Origin: Nitrospirae bacterium GWB2_47_37
GTDB taxonomy: Bacteria > Nitrospirota > Thermodesulfovibrionia > Thermodesulfovibrionales > Dissulfurispiraceae
Assembly: GCA_001803635.1 (NCBI GenBank)
Contig: MHDU01000050.1
Span: 1 to 33,195 of the forward strand
Direction of reading: 5' to 3'
Length of the DNA: 33,195 nucleotides
In this document: positions 9,671 through 17,915 of the stretch, piece after piece
How the letters are laid out: each line of letters begins with the position of its first letter
How positions within the stretch are numbered: position 1 is the stretch's first letter
Made by a program: the position numbers and the translations under genes
Notes under the pieces: generated by a model
What the model was told of the DNA's origin: nothing
What the model saw: the letters and a program-made list of their open reading frames with translations, nothing else
Database searches by the model: none

Positions 9671-9712
9671 AACGCCCTCCCCCTTTTTCACGTTTGTAAT
9701 TTTCTTATCGGG

Positions 9713-9721
9713 ATTATATCA
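9713..9721 (-). promoter_or_regulatory. Extended -10 promoter of the chemoreceptor gene
   Basis: The minus strand reads TGATATAAT, a near-perfect extended -10. It gives a leader of about 36 nt that contains the strong GGGGGAGG ribosome binding site. Confidence 0.6.
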
Positions 9722-9793
9722 CAAAAGTTCTGGAAAAAGTCGCCTCTTGTATAGTAAATTAACAACTGATTGACTGCATAAAGAGGAGAATTT

Positions 9794-10351
9794 ATGGACA
9801 GGTTTTATCTCGATAAAAATGATGTGCTGCTGCTGATAGTCGATATTCAGGAGAGGCTTGTTCCGGCCATGAAGCCTGATGTTAAAGATGCGGTGTTTAA
9901 AAACTGCGGACACCTTATAGAGCTTTCAAAGATGCTGAACATCCCGACAGTCCTGACAGAGCAGTATCCCAAAGGGCTTGGTCCTACTGTGAATGAAATA
10001 AAGGATTTACTGCCGGAGTATCGGCCTATCGCGAAACTTACTTTCAGCTGCTGTGAAGAGCCTGATTTTTTGAGGGAGATTAAAAAGCTCAATAAGAAAA
10101 CAATCATACTCGCCGGGATGGAAACTCATATATGCGTGCTTCAGACATGCATAGGGCTTTTAAAGGAAGGATTTAATGTCCATCTTGTAAGCGATGCGGT
10201 CTGCTCGAGGGCTAAGGCGAACTGGAGGACGGCTATTGAATTCATGCGCGACGCCGGCGCTGTAATAACATGCACGGAGACTGTTTTATTCCAATTGTTA
10301 AAGGTTGCAGGCACAGAAGAGTTCAAGACGATATCAAAGAGGATCAGGTAG
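9794..10351 (+). CDS. Isochorismatase-family cysteine hydrolase
   Basis: This 185-residue protein has the catalytic triad of the isochorismatase/nicotinamidase fold: Asp17 in LLLIVDIQE, Lys81 in IAKLTFSC and Cys114 in ETHICVLQT, preceded by the cis-peptide region GMETH. Members hydrolyse isochorismate, nicotinamide, ureidoacrylate or similar substrates. This short single-domain form cannot be assigned to one substrate from sequence alone. A strong ribosome binding site (AGAGGAGA) precedes the ATG, and TATAGT at 9750-9755 is a possible -10. The gene is divergent from the chemoreceptor and its last 8 nt overlap the 3' end of uvrB. Confidence 0.88.
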   Translation: MDRFYLDKNDVLLLIVDIQERLVPAMKPDVKDAVFKNCGHLIELSKMLNIPTVLTEQYPKGLGPTVNEIKDLLPEYRPIAKLTFSCCEEPDFLREIKKLNKKTIILAGMETHICVLQTCIGLLKEGFNVHLVSDAVCSRAKANWRTAIEFMRDAGAVITCTETVLFQLLKVAGTEEFKTISKRIR

Positions 10352-12356
10352 GTTTAACCCCTACCTTCAGTATCTTCTCTTTAAGCTCCTTTATCCTGTC
10401 CCTTATCCGGGCCGCTCGTTCGAAGTCGAGGGTTTTCGCCGCCTCTTTCATCTCCGCATCGAGCTTCTTGACGGTGTCTTCGCTTAATTCATATTCCGCC
10501 TTTTCTTCGGCTGCCATAGGAACCGTAAAATAATCCGACTCGTAGATGGAGCCTAAAATATCCTTTATCTCGCTTTTGACGGTTTCAGGGGTTATATTCA
10601 TTTTTTTGTTATATGCCGATTGTATTTTCCTTCTCCTCCCGGTCTCGTCCATGGCCTTTTTCATCGAGCGGGTTATAATATCGGCGTAAAGGATTACCTC
10701 TCCGTTTATATTCCGCGCTGCGCGGCCGGAGGTCTGTATCAATGAGCGTTCGGAACGGAGAAAGCCTTCTTTGTCGGCATCGAATATGGCTACAAGCGAA
10801 ACCTCCGGCAGGTCTAATCCTTCCCTTAAAAGGTTAACGCCTATCAGCACGTCGAATTCTCCCATTCTCAAATCTCTAAGTATCTCTATTCTTTGAAGAG
10901 TGTCGATGTCCGAATGCAGATACCTTGCCTTCACGCCGAGTTCCGTATAATAGTCCGTTAAATCTTCCGCCATCTTTTTTGTGAGAGTCGTGACCAATAT
11001 CCTCTCGCCGATTTCGGCTCTTTTTCTTATTTCGCCGAGGAGGTCGTCCACCTGGCCTTTTACGGGTCTTACCGTCATCTTCGGATCCATAAGCCCTGTA
11101 GGTCTTATAACCTGTTCCACGATTATCCCTTCCGATTTGATCATTTCGTAATCGGAGGGGGTTGCGGATACGTATATAACCTGATTTACTCTGTGCTCGA
11201 ATTCATCGAACTTCAACGGCCTGTTATCGAGCGCGGAGGGAAGCCTGAAGCCGTAATCAATGAGCGTCTGCTTTCTCGAACGGTCGCCCGCGTACATGCC
11301 CCCTATCTGGGGAACTGTGGCGTGGGATTCGTCTATTACCATAAGATAATCCCCGTTTGAAGGCCCGCTGATAAGATAATCGATCAATGTATACGGCGGC
11401 TCGCCGGGAAGCCGTCCGCTTAAATGCCTCGAATAATTCTCTATCCCGTGACAATAGCCGAATTCCTTCAGCATCTCCATATCGAATCTTGTCCTCTGCT
11501 CGATCCTCTGAGAGTAAAGGAGTTCGCCCATGTTTCTGAATTGGCGCATCCTGTCTTCAAGCTCTTTTTCTATGCCCTTGAATGCCTTTTGCAGCTTCGA
11601 CTTCGGGGTGATCCAGTGACTGTTCGGATAAATCGAGAGCCTCCCGATCCTTTGTATCCTTTCGCCTGTCAGCGTGTCGAATTCGTGCAATGCGTCTATA
11701 TCGTCTCCGAAAAACTCTACGCGTATCGCCTTATCCTGAGAGAATGCCGGATATATCTCCACAATGTCTCCCCTTACCCTGAAGTTCCCTCTTTTGAATT
11801 CCGAGTCTGAGCGGACATAGAGTATTTCGACAAGCCTTTTTAACAGGTCGTCCCTCTTTGTCCTCATGCCCTCTTCTATAAAAAGATGCATTCCCAAATA
11901 ATCTTCGGGAGAGCCTATGCCGTAAATGCACGATACGGATGCGACAACAATCACGTCCTTTCTTTCGAGGATGGACATAGTAGCCGAGTGGCGCAGCCTG
12001 TCGATATCGTCGTTTATCATCGAGTCCTTTTCGATATAAGTGTCCGTTGTCGGGATATAGGCTTCCGGCTGGTAATAATCGTAATAGCTCACAAAGAACT
12101 CCACCGCATTTTCAGGGAAGAGTTCTTTGAATTCCCCGTAAAGCTGAGCCGCGAGAGCCTTGTTGTGGGCGATGACAATCGCGGGTTTGTTCACGCGGGC
12201 TATGACATTTGCGACGGTAAAGGTCTTTCCTGAACCGGTAACTCCAAGAAGGACCTGATGTTTTTGCCCTTTTAATATTCCGTCCGTGAGCTGCTCTATC
12301 GCTTCCGGCTGGTCGCCCTTAGGCGTAAAATCGGTTTTTAATTTAAATTCGTTCAT
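10344..12356 (-). CDS. uvrB: Excinuclease ABC subunit B
   Basis: UvrB is the damage-verifying helicase-like subunit of nucleotide excision repair; it takes lesions from UvrA and recruits UvrC. The protein is full length at 670 residues. Walker A GVTGSGKT lies at 38-45. The beta-hairpin region rich in aromatic residues ([12 protein letters not shown]) is at about 91-102. DESH, helicase motifs V-VI ([25 protein letters not shown]) and the C-terminal UVR motif ([24 protein letters not shown]) follow. Its start lies 47 bp from purF, read divergently. A weak -10 (TAACAT) ends 6 nt before the ATG and no ribosome binding site is visible. Confidence 0.98.
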   Translation of the reverse strand: MNEFKLKTDFTPKGDQPEAIEQLTDGILKGQKHQVLLGVTGSGKTFTVANVIARVNKPAIVIAHNKALAAQLYGEFKELFPENAVEFFVSYYDYYQPEAYIPTTDTYIEKDSMINDDIDRLRHSATMSILERKDVIVVASVSCIYGIGSPEDYLGMHLFIEEGMRTKRDDLLKRLVEILYVRSDSEFKRGNFRVRGDIVEIYPAFSQDKAIRVEFFGDDIDALHEFDTLTGERIQRIGRLSIYPNSHWITPKSKLQKAFKGIEKELEDRMRQFRNMGELLYSQRIEQRTRFDMEMLKEFGYCHGIENYSRHLSGRLPGEPPYTLIDYLISGPSNGDYLMVIDESHATVPQIGGMYAGDRSRKQTLIDYGFRLPSALDNRPLKFDEFEHRVNQVIYVSATPSDYEMIKSEGIIVEQVIRPTGLMDPKMTVRPVKGQVDDLLGEIRKRAEIGERILVTTLTKKMAEDLTDYYTELGVKARYLHSDIDTLQRIEILRDLRMGEFDVLIGVNLLREGLDLPEVSLVAIFDADKEGFLRSERSLIQTSGRAARNINGEVILYADIITRSMKKAMDETGRRRKIQSAYNKKMNITPETVKSEIKDILGSIYESDYFTVPMAAEEKAEYELSEDTVKKLDAEMKEAAKTLDFERAARIRDRIKELKEKILKVGVKPT
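10346..10366. terminator. Small hairpin at the isochorismatase/uvrB convergence
   Basis: AGGTAGG (10346-10352) pairs with CCTACCT (10360-10366) across a 7-nt loop, exactly where the two coding regions converge and overlap. There is no T-run on either side, so termination is only suggested by position. Confidence 0.3.
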
Positions 12357-12363
12357 CGGTTTA

Positions 12364-12372
12364 TGTTAAAAT
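12364..12372 (+). promoter_or_regulatory. Extended -10 promoter of purF
   Basis: TGTTAAAAT fits the extended -10 pattern. It would give a leader of about 24 nt containing AGAGGAT at 12392-12398, the ribosome binding site that supports the TTG start. Confidence 0.45.
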
Positions 12373-12402
12373 ATTCATAGCTAAAGATAAAAGAGGATAA
12401 AT

Positions 12403-13830
12403 TTGGATAGAAATATCCGTTTGCCATACGCTTTTCACGACATCCACGAAGAATGCGGTATATTCGGCGTCTTCGGCCATCCCGAGGCAGCCAATCTTAC
12501 CTATCTCGGACTTTACGCGCTACAGCACCGGGGACAGGAAGGGGCGGGCATCTGCTCTTCCGACGGGGCGTCTCTCCATATAGAGAAATCCATAGGCCTT
12601 GTCGCCGATATATTCAGTGAAAAAAGGTTAAAGCGCCTGCCCGGCGATATAGCCATAGGCCATAACAGGTATTCGACGGCAGGAGGAGGGGGGCTTAAAA
12701 ACGTCCAGCCTCTGATGGCGAATTATGCCTTGGGTTCTATCGCGATAGCTCATAACGGAAATCTCGTGAACGCGGAACAACTGAAAGAAGAGCTGGAGAC
12801 CGAAGGCGCTATTTTTCAGTCCACATCCGACAGCGAGGTTTTTCTTCATTTAATCGCGCGATCAAAGAATGAAGATCCTTACGAGCGTATTATAGAAGCC
12901 GTCAGGACCGCAGTCGGGGCGTTCAGCCTGCTTTTTCTGGGAGAGTCCGAATTGATAGCCGTAAGGGACCCGCTCGGCGTGAGACCCCTATCTATCGGCA
13001 GGGTGGACGGCGCTTACGTAGTCGCTTCCGAGACCTGCGCGTTCGACCTTATCGGGGCGGAATACATCAGGGATGTGGAGCCCGGTGAAATGGTCATCAT
13101 AAATCACAACGGCATTCGTTCCATTTCCGTTTTACAGAGCGTAAGGAAGGCCTTTTGTATATTTGAGTTCATATATTTCGCACGCCCCGACAGTTACATC
13201 TTCAACCACATATGCGTGAATACCATGAGGAAAGAATTCGGAAGGCAGCTTGCGCGCGAGTCGAGAGTCGATGCGGATATAGTCATACCGGTGCCGGATT
13301 CGGGTGTGCCCGCTGCAATAGGCTTTGCGGAGGAGAGCGGCATGCCCTTTGATTTCGGGCTGATAAGGAACCACTACATAGGCAGGACATTCATAGAGCC
13401 GAAGCAGACCATAAGGCACTTCGGGGTGAAGATAAAACTCAACCCGGTAAGAGATTTGCTGAACGGAAAACGGGTCGTAGTCGTCGATGATTCCATCGTA
13501 AGGGGAACTACAAGCAAGAAGATCGTAAAAATGATACGGGAGATTGGAGGCGCAAAAGAGGTGCATATGAGGATAAGCTCTCCACCTACGGTAGGCCCCT
13601 GTTTTTACGGCATCGACACCCCCACGCGGCAGGAACTGATCGCATCGAGCCATAGGACCGAAGAAATCAGGAAGTATATAACCGCGGACAGCCTCGCCTA
13701 TCTGAGCATAGAAGGGCTTAAGAATATCGTTCCCGACTCCTCGAATTACTGCACGGCATGCTTTGACAACAACTACCCTATTATGTTCCCCAATGATAAG
13801 CTGGAACAGATGGAGTTGGTCTTTGCATGA
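12403..13830 (+). CDS. purF: Amidophosphoribosyltransferase
   Basis: PurF makes phosphoribosylamine from PRPP and glutamine, the first committed step of purine synthesis. In the 475-residue protein a 17-residue propeptide precedes the N-terminal nucleophile Cys18 (CGIFGV). The glutaminase domain is followed by the phosphoribosyltransferase domain with the PRPP motif [13 protein letters not shown] at 358-370. Cys252, Cys400, Cys450 and Cys453 match the four ligands of the B. subtilis-type structural [4Fe-4S] cluster, so this is the oxygen-sensitive, propeptide-processed form. The start is a TTG, chosen because AGAGGAT precedes it at the right distance and no ATG is available before Cys18. The stop overlaps the next ATG (ATGA, 13827-13830). 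Confidence 0.97.
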   Translation: MDRNIRLPYAFHDIHEECGIFGVFGHPEAANLTYLGLYALQHRGQEGAGICSSDGASLHIEKSIGLVADIFSEKRLKRLPGDIAIGHNRYSTAGGGGLKNVQPLMANYALGSIAIAHNGNLVNAEQLKEELETEGAIFQSTSDSEVFLHLIARSKNEDPYERIIEAVRTAVGAFSLLFLGESELIAVRDPLGVRPLSIGRVDGAYVVASETCAFDLIGAEYIRDVEPGEMVIINHNGIRSISVLQSVRKAFCIFEFIYFARPDSYIFNHICVNTMRKEFGRQLARESRVDADIVIPVPDSGVPAAIGFAEESGMPFDFGLIRNHYIGRTFIEPKQTIRHFGVKIKLNPVRDLLNGKRVVVVDDSIVRGTTSKKIVKMIREIGGAKEVHMRISSPPTVGPCFYGIDTPTRQELIASSHRTEEIRKYITADSLAYLSIEGLKNIVPDSSNYCTACFDNNYPIMFPNDKLEQMELVFA

Positions 13831-14957
13831 TCACGAAAACCATAGCCTCTATTTATAAGACAAACTTAGGCGTCAGAAAAAGCGAGAAAGTCCTCGTATT
13901 CACGGACAGGATTGCTTCATCCGAGCTTCCAACCGGCAACGAACTCTGCAGAAGGGAAAGGCTCAGGGATATTGCGTTATTGGCTGCGGAGATCGGGAAG
14001 GCATTTACGAAAAAAATATTTTATTTGGAATATTCGGCAACCGGAAGCCACGGCGCTGAACCTCCGGAGGCTTTGTGGGAAGCGGCATTCGGAGAAAAGA
14101 CAACAGGAGAACTGAAAAAATACGGGCTTTTTAAACCGCTCCTTAACAAAAAGATCGGCGACGCCGGGATAAAAAGAGCGGAAACGATAATCTTAAAACA
14201 TAAAAGGTCAGCCGTGAACGCGGTTATCGCCCTTTCGAATTATTCAACGAGCCATACGAGATTCAGGGACTTTTTGACGAGGGTCTGCGGCTGCCGTTAC
14301 GCGAGCATGCCGATTTTCGATGCGTCTATGCTCGAAGGCTCTATGAATGCCGATTGGAAAAGGCTTTCAAAAATGACAAGAGATATAGCAAAGATAGTAA
14401 ATACGGCGGAATACATAGAAATAAAAACACCCGATGGAACGCATATAACTATGTCTAAAAAAGGAAGGAAGGCTTTAGCCGATGACGGAATGCTCTCAAA
14501 GCCCGGTTCTTTCGGCAACCTTCCGGCAGGAGAGGTTTTCCTCGCGCCGGTTGAAGGAAGCGCGAACGGAAGGCTCGTTCTAAATTGGGCGCCCACGCGA
14601 GAACTGGCATCGCCTATTACGGTGGTCGTTAAAGACGGCATCGCAAGAGAGGTGATGGGGGATGAGCCTTACGCGGATTATCTGAGGGCAAAACTCGATG
14701 AGAGGGAAGAAAACAGGAACATAGCGGAATTAGGCATAGGCACGAACGATAGGGCCAAAAGGCCGGACAATATACTCGAATCCGAAAAAATACTCGGGAC
14801 CATACACATTGCCTTCGGCGACAACAGTTCGTTCGGAGGAAAAGTAAAAACGCCTTTTCATCAGGACTTTGTATTTTTCAGACCTACGGTAACTTTGACA
14901 GAAAAGGACGGGAGCAAAACATACCTGCTTAAAAACGGTGTGTTAATGCCCGATTAA
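13827..14957 (+). CDS. M29-family (AmpS-like) metalloaminopeptidase
   Basis: This 376-residue protein resembles thermophilic M29 aminopeptidases. The metal-ligand pattern is visible: Glu236 in [11 protein letters not shown], Glu301 in AELGIGTN, His327 in [15 protein letters not shown], and His345 with Asp347 in FHQDFVF. Such enzymes remove N-terminal residues using two divalent metals, usually in the cytoplasm. The N-terminal half is more diverged than usual, so family membership is more secure than substrate. Its ATG overlaps the purF stop by four bases, implying translational coupling, although a metabolic link with purine synthesis is not obvious. Confidence 0.8.
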   Translation: MITKTIASIYKTNLGVRKSEKVLVFTDRIASSELPTGNELCRRERLRDIALLAAEIGKAFTKKIFYLEYSATGSHGAEPPEALWEAAFGEKTTGELKKYGLFKPLLNKKIGDAGIKRAETIILKHKRSAVNAVIALSNYSTSHTRFRDFLTRVCGCRYASMPIFDASMLEGSMNADWKRLSKMTRDIAKIVNTAEYIEIKTPDGTHITMSKKGRKALADDGMLSKPGSFGNLPAGEVFLAPVEGSANGRLVLNWAPTRELASPITVVVKDGIAREVMGDEPYADYLRAKLDEREENRNIAELGIGTNDRAKRPDNILESEKILGTIHIAFGDNSSFGGKVKTPFHQDFVFFRPTVTLTEKDGSKTYLLKNGVLMPD

Positions 14958-14965
14958 CCCGTAAA

Positions 14966-15120
14966 ATATGGAGGCATGTGCAGATAAATGGCTTTACCTC
15001 GCCACATTATTGAGGCACACCACAAACATATCCATTACTAAAAATATACGGATAGTTTTCTTGGATTGTTTCAAATGAATTGCGAATTGTAAAGGCATTT
15101 AGATGTCGATGCCTCCATAT
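14966..15120. repeat. Palindromic intergenic element with nested inverted repeats
   Basis: Perfect 12-bp terminal inverted repeats lie at 14966-14977 (ATATGGAGGCAT) and 15109-15120. Eight nt inside them is a second inverted pair of 12 bp with one mismatch, 14986-14997 and 15089-15100. In the middle AAAC-A-TATCC pairs with GGATA-GTTT. The 155-bp unit folds back on itself over most of its length and occupies almost all the space between the aminopeptidase and the next gene. It is not visibly homologous to the repeat at 7369 and 16133. Confidence 0.75.
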
Positions 15121-15146
15121 AAGTTCATTATTTGGGGTTAATCGTT

Positions 15147-15476
15147 ATGTGGAAAAGAGTTGTTGTTGCCGTAGGCATAGGGCTTATACTATGGGGCTAC
15201 TACCAGTTGTTCGGCATAGAGCCCGATGCCTCTCTTATAAACAGGCGCGTGACGGCGATAACCGACAGGGATGAGATTTCGGGAGAGGTTGTAGGTATTA
15301 GAGAGAGGACTATTCTCGTATCGAGCAACCGGGGTATAGTCGAGGTAAGGACCGGCAGTATTCTGAGGATTGAAGGACTGCTGGTGAACGAATACGAAAC
15401 CAAAAGGGCAATGAATGCGGTTTTTATTATCATGATCGGCGGTGTCATAGTATGGGCCGGGCTGTTTTTGATTTGA
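15147..15476 (+). CDS. Small two-helix membrane protein of unknown function
   Basis: This 109-residue protein has hydrophobic helices at about residues 4-22 and 90-108. Between them is a soluble stretch of about 65 residues, predicted beta-rich, with a repeated pattern of charged and aliphatic residues (ISGEVVGIRERTILVSSNRGIVEVRTGSI). A TTG at 15132 is also in frame, but GGGG lies just ahead of the ATG at 15147. The stop is 4 nt before the Crp/Fnr gene, so the two are co-transcribed. I do not recognise the family. Confidence 0.7.
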   Translation: MWKRVVVAVGIGLILWGYYQLFGIEPDASLINRRVTAITDRDEISGEVVGIRERTILVSSNRGIVEVRTGSILRIEGLLVNEYETKRAMNAVFIIMIGGVIVWAGLFLI

Positions 15477-15480
15477 TGGT

Positions 15481-16119
15481 ATGAAAATATTATCCCGCGA
15501 CACTTTTATCGAAACCTTCCCCTCATTCAGGAAAGCTCCCGACAGCCTGATAAAAGAAATCCTCTCAATCGCGCGTTATCAGACCTTTCCCGGCAATACG
15601 GTTATATATACAGAGGGGGACTCCTGCTCATCCATCGCCTTTCTGCTTTCAGGGGGAATTAGGGTCTATAAGATCGGAGAGAACGGCCGTGAGATAACAT
15701 TATACGAGATCGGGGCAGGAGAGACATGCATCCTTAATGCCTCCTGCATATTGTCGCCGAAAACGTATCCGGCGCATGCCTTATCCACGGAAGGCGGAGA
15801 GATGCTGCTTGTCCCATCCGGAGAGTTCCGCAGGCTGGTCGCAAGATATGAAGACATGAGAGACTTTGTTTTCGGACTCCTCAGCGAGCGCTTGACGACG
15901 GTGATGGCGCTTGTCGAAGATGTCGCCTTCGGCAGGATGGATGAGAGGCTAATGGATTATATTATCGAAAAATCCGAAAACGGCGAATTAAACGCAACCC
16001 ACCAAAAGATAGCGAGCGACCTCGGCACATCGAGGGAGGTCGTGAGCAGGCTGCTAAAGGATTTTGAGAGAAAAGGCAAAGTTACCCTTTCGAGAAATTC
16101 AATTCGATTGAAAATTTAG
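15481..16119 (+). CDS. Crp/Fnr-family transcriptional regulator
   Basis: This 212-residue protein has an N-terminal cNMP-binding-like beta-roll (about 20-115), a dimerisation helix, and a C-terminal winged helix. In the latter, the recognition helix (TSREVVSRLLKDFERKG) has the E-xx-SR pattern of FNR/DNR-type proteins. The conserved cAMP-contacting signature is absent from the roll, and no N-terminal Cys cluster for an Fe-S centre is present. The effector is therefore unknown and may be redox-, heme- or NO-related. Cysteines at LNASCILSP and GDSCSS are notable. It follows the small membrane protein by 4 nt and lies upstream of a palindrome at 16286-16300 that could be its operator. Confidence 0.92.
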   Translation: MKILSRDTFIETFPSFRKAPDSLIKEILSIARYQTFPGNTVIYTEGDSCSSIAFLLSGGIRVYKIGENGREITLYEIGAGETCILNASCILSPKTYPAHALSTEGGEMLLVPSGEFRRLVARYEDMRDFVFGLLSERLTTVMALVEDVAFGRMDERLMDYIIEKSENGELNATHQKIASDLGTSREVVSRLLKDFERKGKVTLSRNSIRLKI

Positions 16120-16132
16120 AATTTAGGGGTTA

Positions 16133-16264
16133 AAGAGGGAGACGGGGCATTGTAGCGACTTCGGCAGCCCAAGCGTGACATGGATGTCTAAGCGGGCTGG
16201 CGCAGCTTCGGAGAAAGGCGTGATGCCTTTCGAGAATGAAGCGGAAATGCTTTGTCTCCCTCTT
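16133..16264. repeat. Structured palindromic repeat, copy B
   Basis: This is the reverse-oriented second copy of the repeat at 7369-7510. On the plus strand the outer helix AAGAGGGAGACGGGGCAUU (16133-16151) pairs over 19 bp with the 3' arm (16246-16264), using three G-U pairs. The interior matches copy A closely. Helices that stay paired despite changes are CAGCCC/GGGCUG, GACAU/AUGUC and GAAAGGC/GCCUUUC. The outermost arm sequence is entirely different from copy A yet still self-complementary. Confidence 0.85.
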
Positions 16265-16280
16265 CGCTATCGTCTATATC
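16252..16280 (+). promoter_or_regulatory. Possible outward promoter at the end of repeat copy B
   Basis: TTGTCT (16252-16257) in the 3' arm and TATATC (16275-16280) are spaced by 17 bp. The arrangement mirrors the TTGTCT/-10 pair at the end of copy A. It would transcribe the DUF2892 and zinc-ribbon genes. Confidence 0.3.
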
Positions 16281-16285
16281 CTGTT

Positions 16286-16300
16286 TGTGACTTTGTCACA
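16286..16300. promoter_or_regulatory. Crp/Fnr-like palindrome
   Basis: TGTGAC-TTT-GTCACA is a perfect 6-bp inverted repeat with a 3-bp centre. It resembles a CRP-type half-site pair (TGTGA/TCACA) but with spacing one base short of the usual N6. It lies 62 bp before the DUF2892 gene and downstream of a Crp/Fnr regulator gene. Confidence 0.35.
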
Positions 16301-16362
16301 TACTTGTCTGTGATACTCCTTTAAAATAAAACTAAGATTTTTTAAAAAGGAGGTGAGCAGAG

Positions 16363-16554
16363 ATGAAAAAGAATATCGGTAATGTCGAAAGGGCGGTAAG
16401 GGTAGTAGGAGGCGCGGCAATAATGTCTCTGGCCTTTGTCGGGCCGCAGACGCCGTGGGCTTTTTTCGGCGCGATTCCATTATTGACCGGCTTGATCGGA
16501 TGGTGTCCGCCGTACGCGCTGTTTGGCATCTCGACATGTAAGAGCTGCAAATAA
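16363..16554 (+). CDS. DUF2892 (YgaP-type) inner membrane protein
   Basis: This 63-residue protein matches the DUF2892 pattern: an N-terminal NxxxxERAVRVVGGAAI, then a hydrophobic hairpin ending WCPPYALFGISTCKSCK. Three cysteines lie near the C-terminus. Such proteins are small membrane partners often found beside rhodaneses or redox regulators; a role in sulfur or redox handling is only inferred. A strong ribosome binding site (AAGGAGGTGA) precedes the ATG. It is followed after 18 nt by a zinc-ribbon gene. Confidence 0.85.
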   Translation: MKKNIGNVERAVRVVGGAAIMSLAFVGPQTPWAFFGAIPLLTGLIGWCPPYALFGISTCKSCK

Positions 16555-16572
16555 AACCTAAGAGGAGGAGAT

Positions 16573-16779
16573 ATGAAAACAAAACAATGCCCTTTATGTA
16601 AAAGAGAGGTTAGCGAACTGCTTTACGACATGCACATCGCTACGGATGAGTTGAAAATAAAATTGATAAAGCAGAAATTTCCGGACTGGTCGGAAAAGGA
16701 CGGCATATGCGAGCCGTGTCATGAGAGATTCAAAAAAATGGCGGAGGTTATGGATAGATCAAAAGCGGTTGCCGCATAA
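16573..16779 (+). CDS. Small zinc-ribbon-like protein
   Basis: This 68-residue protein has two CxxC knuckles (CPLC near the N-terminus and CEPC near residue 46), predicted to bind one zinc. The segment between them is charged and helical. A GAGGAGGAG ribosome binding site precedes the ATG. It is co-transcribed with the DUF2892 gene and followed by a clear terminator. No specific function is recognised. Confidence 0.7.
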   Translation: MKTKQCPLCKREVSELLYDMHIATDELKIKLIKQKFPDWSEKDGICEPCHERFKKMAEVMDRSKAVAA

Positions 16780-16805
16780 AAAGCAAGGGCGCAGAAATAC
16801 TACAG

Positions 16806-16834
16806 AAAAGGCGGGGTATATTCCCGCCTTTTTT
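16806..16834 (+). terminator. Rho-independent terminator
   Basis: AAAAGGCGGG (16806-16815) pairs with CCCGCCTTTT (16823-16832) across a 7-nt loop, running into a T-tract. It terminates the DUF2892/zinc-ribbon unit. Confidence 0.92.
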
Positions 16835-16843
16835 ATCGATACT

Positions 16844-16873
16844 TTGCAGTGAAAAGCCTGTTATGATTATAAT
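16844..16873 (+). promoter_or_regulatory. cutA promoter
   Basis: TTGCAG (16844-16849) and TATAAT (16868-16873) are separated by 18 bp. The leader would be about 20 nt and contains TAGGAGGT before the ATG at 16899. Confidence 0.65.
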
Positions 16874-16898
16874 GAGATTGGAATTAGGAGGTCTTTTG

Positions 16899-17213
16899 AT
16901 GGAAGCGATTGTAGTCTATATTACCGCTCCGAATGAAGAAGAGGCCGCAAAAATAGCCAAAGCAGTTGTCGAAGAAAGACTTGCTGCCTGCGTTAATATC
17001 GTCAAAGGCATCCGCTCGATTTACAGTTGGCAGGGAAAGATAGAAGATGATGCAGAGGTCTTAATGATAGCTAAGACGCAGAGGCATTTATTCGAATCTC
17101 TTAAAAATCGAGTTAAAGAGCTTCACAGTTATAAAGTGCCTGAAATTATCGCCTTGCCTATTATCGAAGGCTCCGAGGATTATCTCAATTGGCTTAAAGA
17201 AGTAACGGGCTGA
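16899..17213 (+). CDS. cutA: Divalent-cation tolerance protein CutA
   Basis: This 104-residue protein has the CutA1 signatures: VVYITAPNEEEAAKIAKAVVEERLAACVNIV, SIYSWQGKIEDDAEVLMIAKT, and SYKVPEIIALPI followed by YLNWLKEVT. CutA forms very stable trimers with a ferredoxin-like, PII-like fold and has been linked to copper tolerance; its molecular role is unsettled. I chose the ATG at 16899 because TAGGAGGT precedes it at 16885-16892. An in-frame ATG 36 bp upstream would add non-conserved residues. The stop overlaps the next start by one base. Confidence 0.95.
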   Translation: MEAIVVYITAPNEEEAAKIAKAVVEERLAACVNIVKGIRSIYSWQGKIEDDAEVLMIAKTQRHLFESLKNRVKELHSYKVPEIIALPIIEGSEDYLNWLKEVTG

Positions 17214-17542
17214 TGAAAGATAAGAGTTATACCGAAATCGTCTGCAAAAAGTTCTGTAAATATTACAAAGAAGGCAAAGAAGAGCTTCTATGCGGGGGAT
17301 ATGAGTTTTTAAGGAATAACCTTACGCCTCATGAATTAAAAATCATGCTTAACTCCCCCCTACCCCCTCTTAATTTAAGAGGGGGCGAGGGGGAGTTATA
17401 TTTAGATGAAGAATTGATAAGCCTTGTATGCAAACAATGCGGTTTTTTTATTGACGGCTGTGATTTCGCGGAAAGCCGCTCGGGACCGCCGTGCGGAGGA
17501 TATATACTTATTTCTCGAATTGTCAGCCGACGAGCCTGCTGA
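17213..17542 (+). CDS. Cys-rich protein of unknown function with in-frame palindrome insertion
   Basis: This 109-residue protein starts on the cutA stop (TGATG). It has two Cys clusters: C11/C15/C27 in VCKKFCKYYKEGKEELLCGGY, and VCKQCGFFIDGCDF followed by PPCGGY. The paired CxxxC and CGGY motifs suggest a metal-binding duplication. Between the halves, residues about 47-62 (SPLPPLNLRGGEGEL) are simply the translation of a 23-bp-arm palindrome at 17351-17397, which looks inserted without breaking the frame. The last residues after CGGYILI overlap the convergent gene by 20 nt. Function is unknown; coupling to cutA suggests metal handling. Confidence 0.65.
   Translation: MKDKSYTEIVCKKFCKYYKEGKEELLCGGYEFLRNNLTPHELKIMLNSPLPPLNLRGGEGELYLDEELISLVCKQCGFFIDGCDFAESRSGPPCGGYILISRIVSRRAC
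17351..17397. repeat. Palindromic repeat inside a coding sequence
   Basis: Left arm 17351-17373 and right arm 17375-17397 are complementary at 20 of 23 positions. They are built of AACTCCCCC and CCCCCTCTTAA blocks around a single T. The strong pyrimidine/purine asymmetry is unlike the surrounding coding DNA. No second copy is visible in this window. Confidence 0.85.
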
Positions 17543-17900
17543 TCTGCCTCTCCCTTAAACGCTCCGGCTTTTCGTTATTCTCCCTCTCGGTCGTCTTGTT
17601 TGCATTCTTATACGCCTGCACTGCTCGTTCGGATGTGACATTCCGGGACTCTTCGGTTCTGCGCCTGTTTTCAACACTTGAAGTGGATTCTCTTCTATTT
17701 GCCGCTTCCTTTCTGCCGCGTTTTGAAACGGATACCTTCACGCCTTCCTCGGCAGATGACTTTTCCTCAACATCTTTTTTCTCTCTTGCCGCCTGAGGTT
17801 CCTGCTGCTTTATCTGCTCTTTGCCCTGTTTTTGCTGTAAACCGTATTTTGAAATTACATCGGCCTGAACCGGATTGTTGGATGTCTCATTCACTGCCAT
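17523..17900 (-). CDS. Small basic hydrophilic protein of unknown function
   Basis: This 125-residue protein is very rich in Lys, Arg, Glu, Gln and Asn. It has no hydrophobic segments and is probably largely disordered. A short motif, VKVSVSKRGR, is followed by ERAVQAYKNANK. AAGGAGG sits at the correct distance before the ATG, so it is a real gene. It follows hisD by 15 nt and is likely co-transcribed. It vaguely recalls FlgM-like or flagellar-associated small proteins, but I cannot support an assignment. Its 3' end overlaps the convergent Cys-rich gene by 20 nt. Confidence 0.65.
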   Translation of the reverse strand: MAVNETSNNPVQADVISKYGLQQKQGKEQIKQQEPQAAREKKDVEEKSSAEEGVKVSVSKRGRKEAANRRESTSSVENRRRTEESRNVTSERAVQAYKNANKTTERENNEKPERLRERQISRLVG

Positions 17901-17915
17901 TTTAAACCTCCTTGC

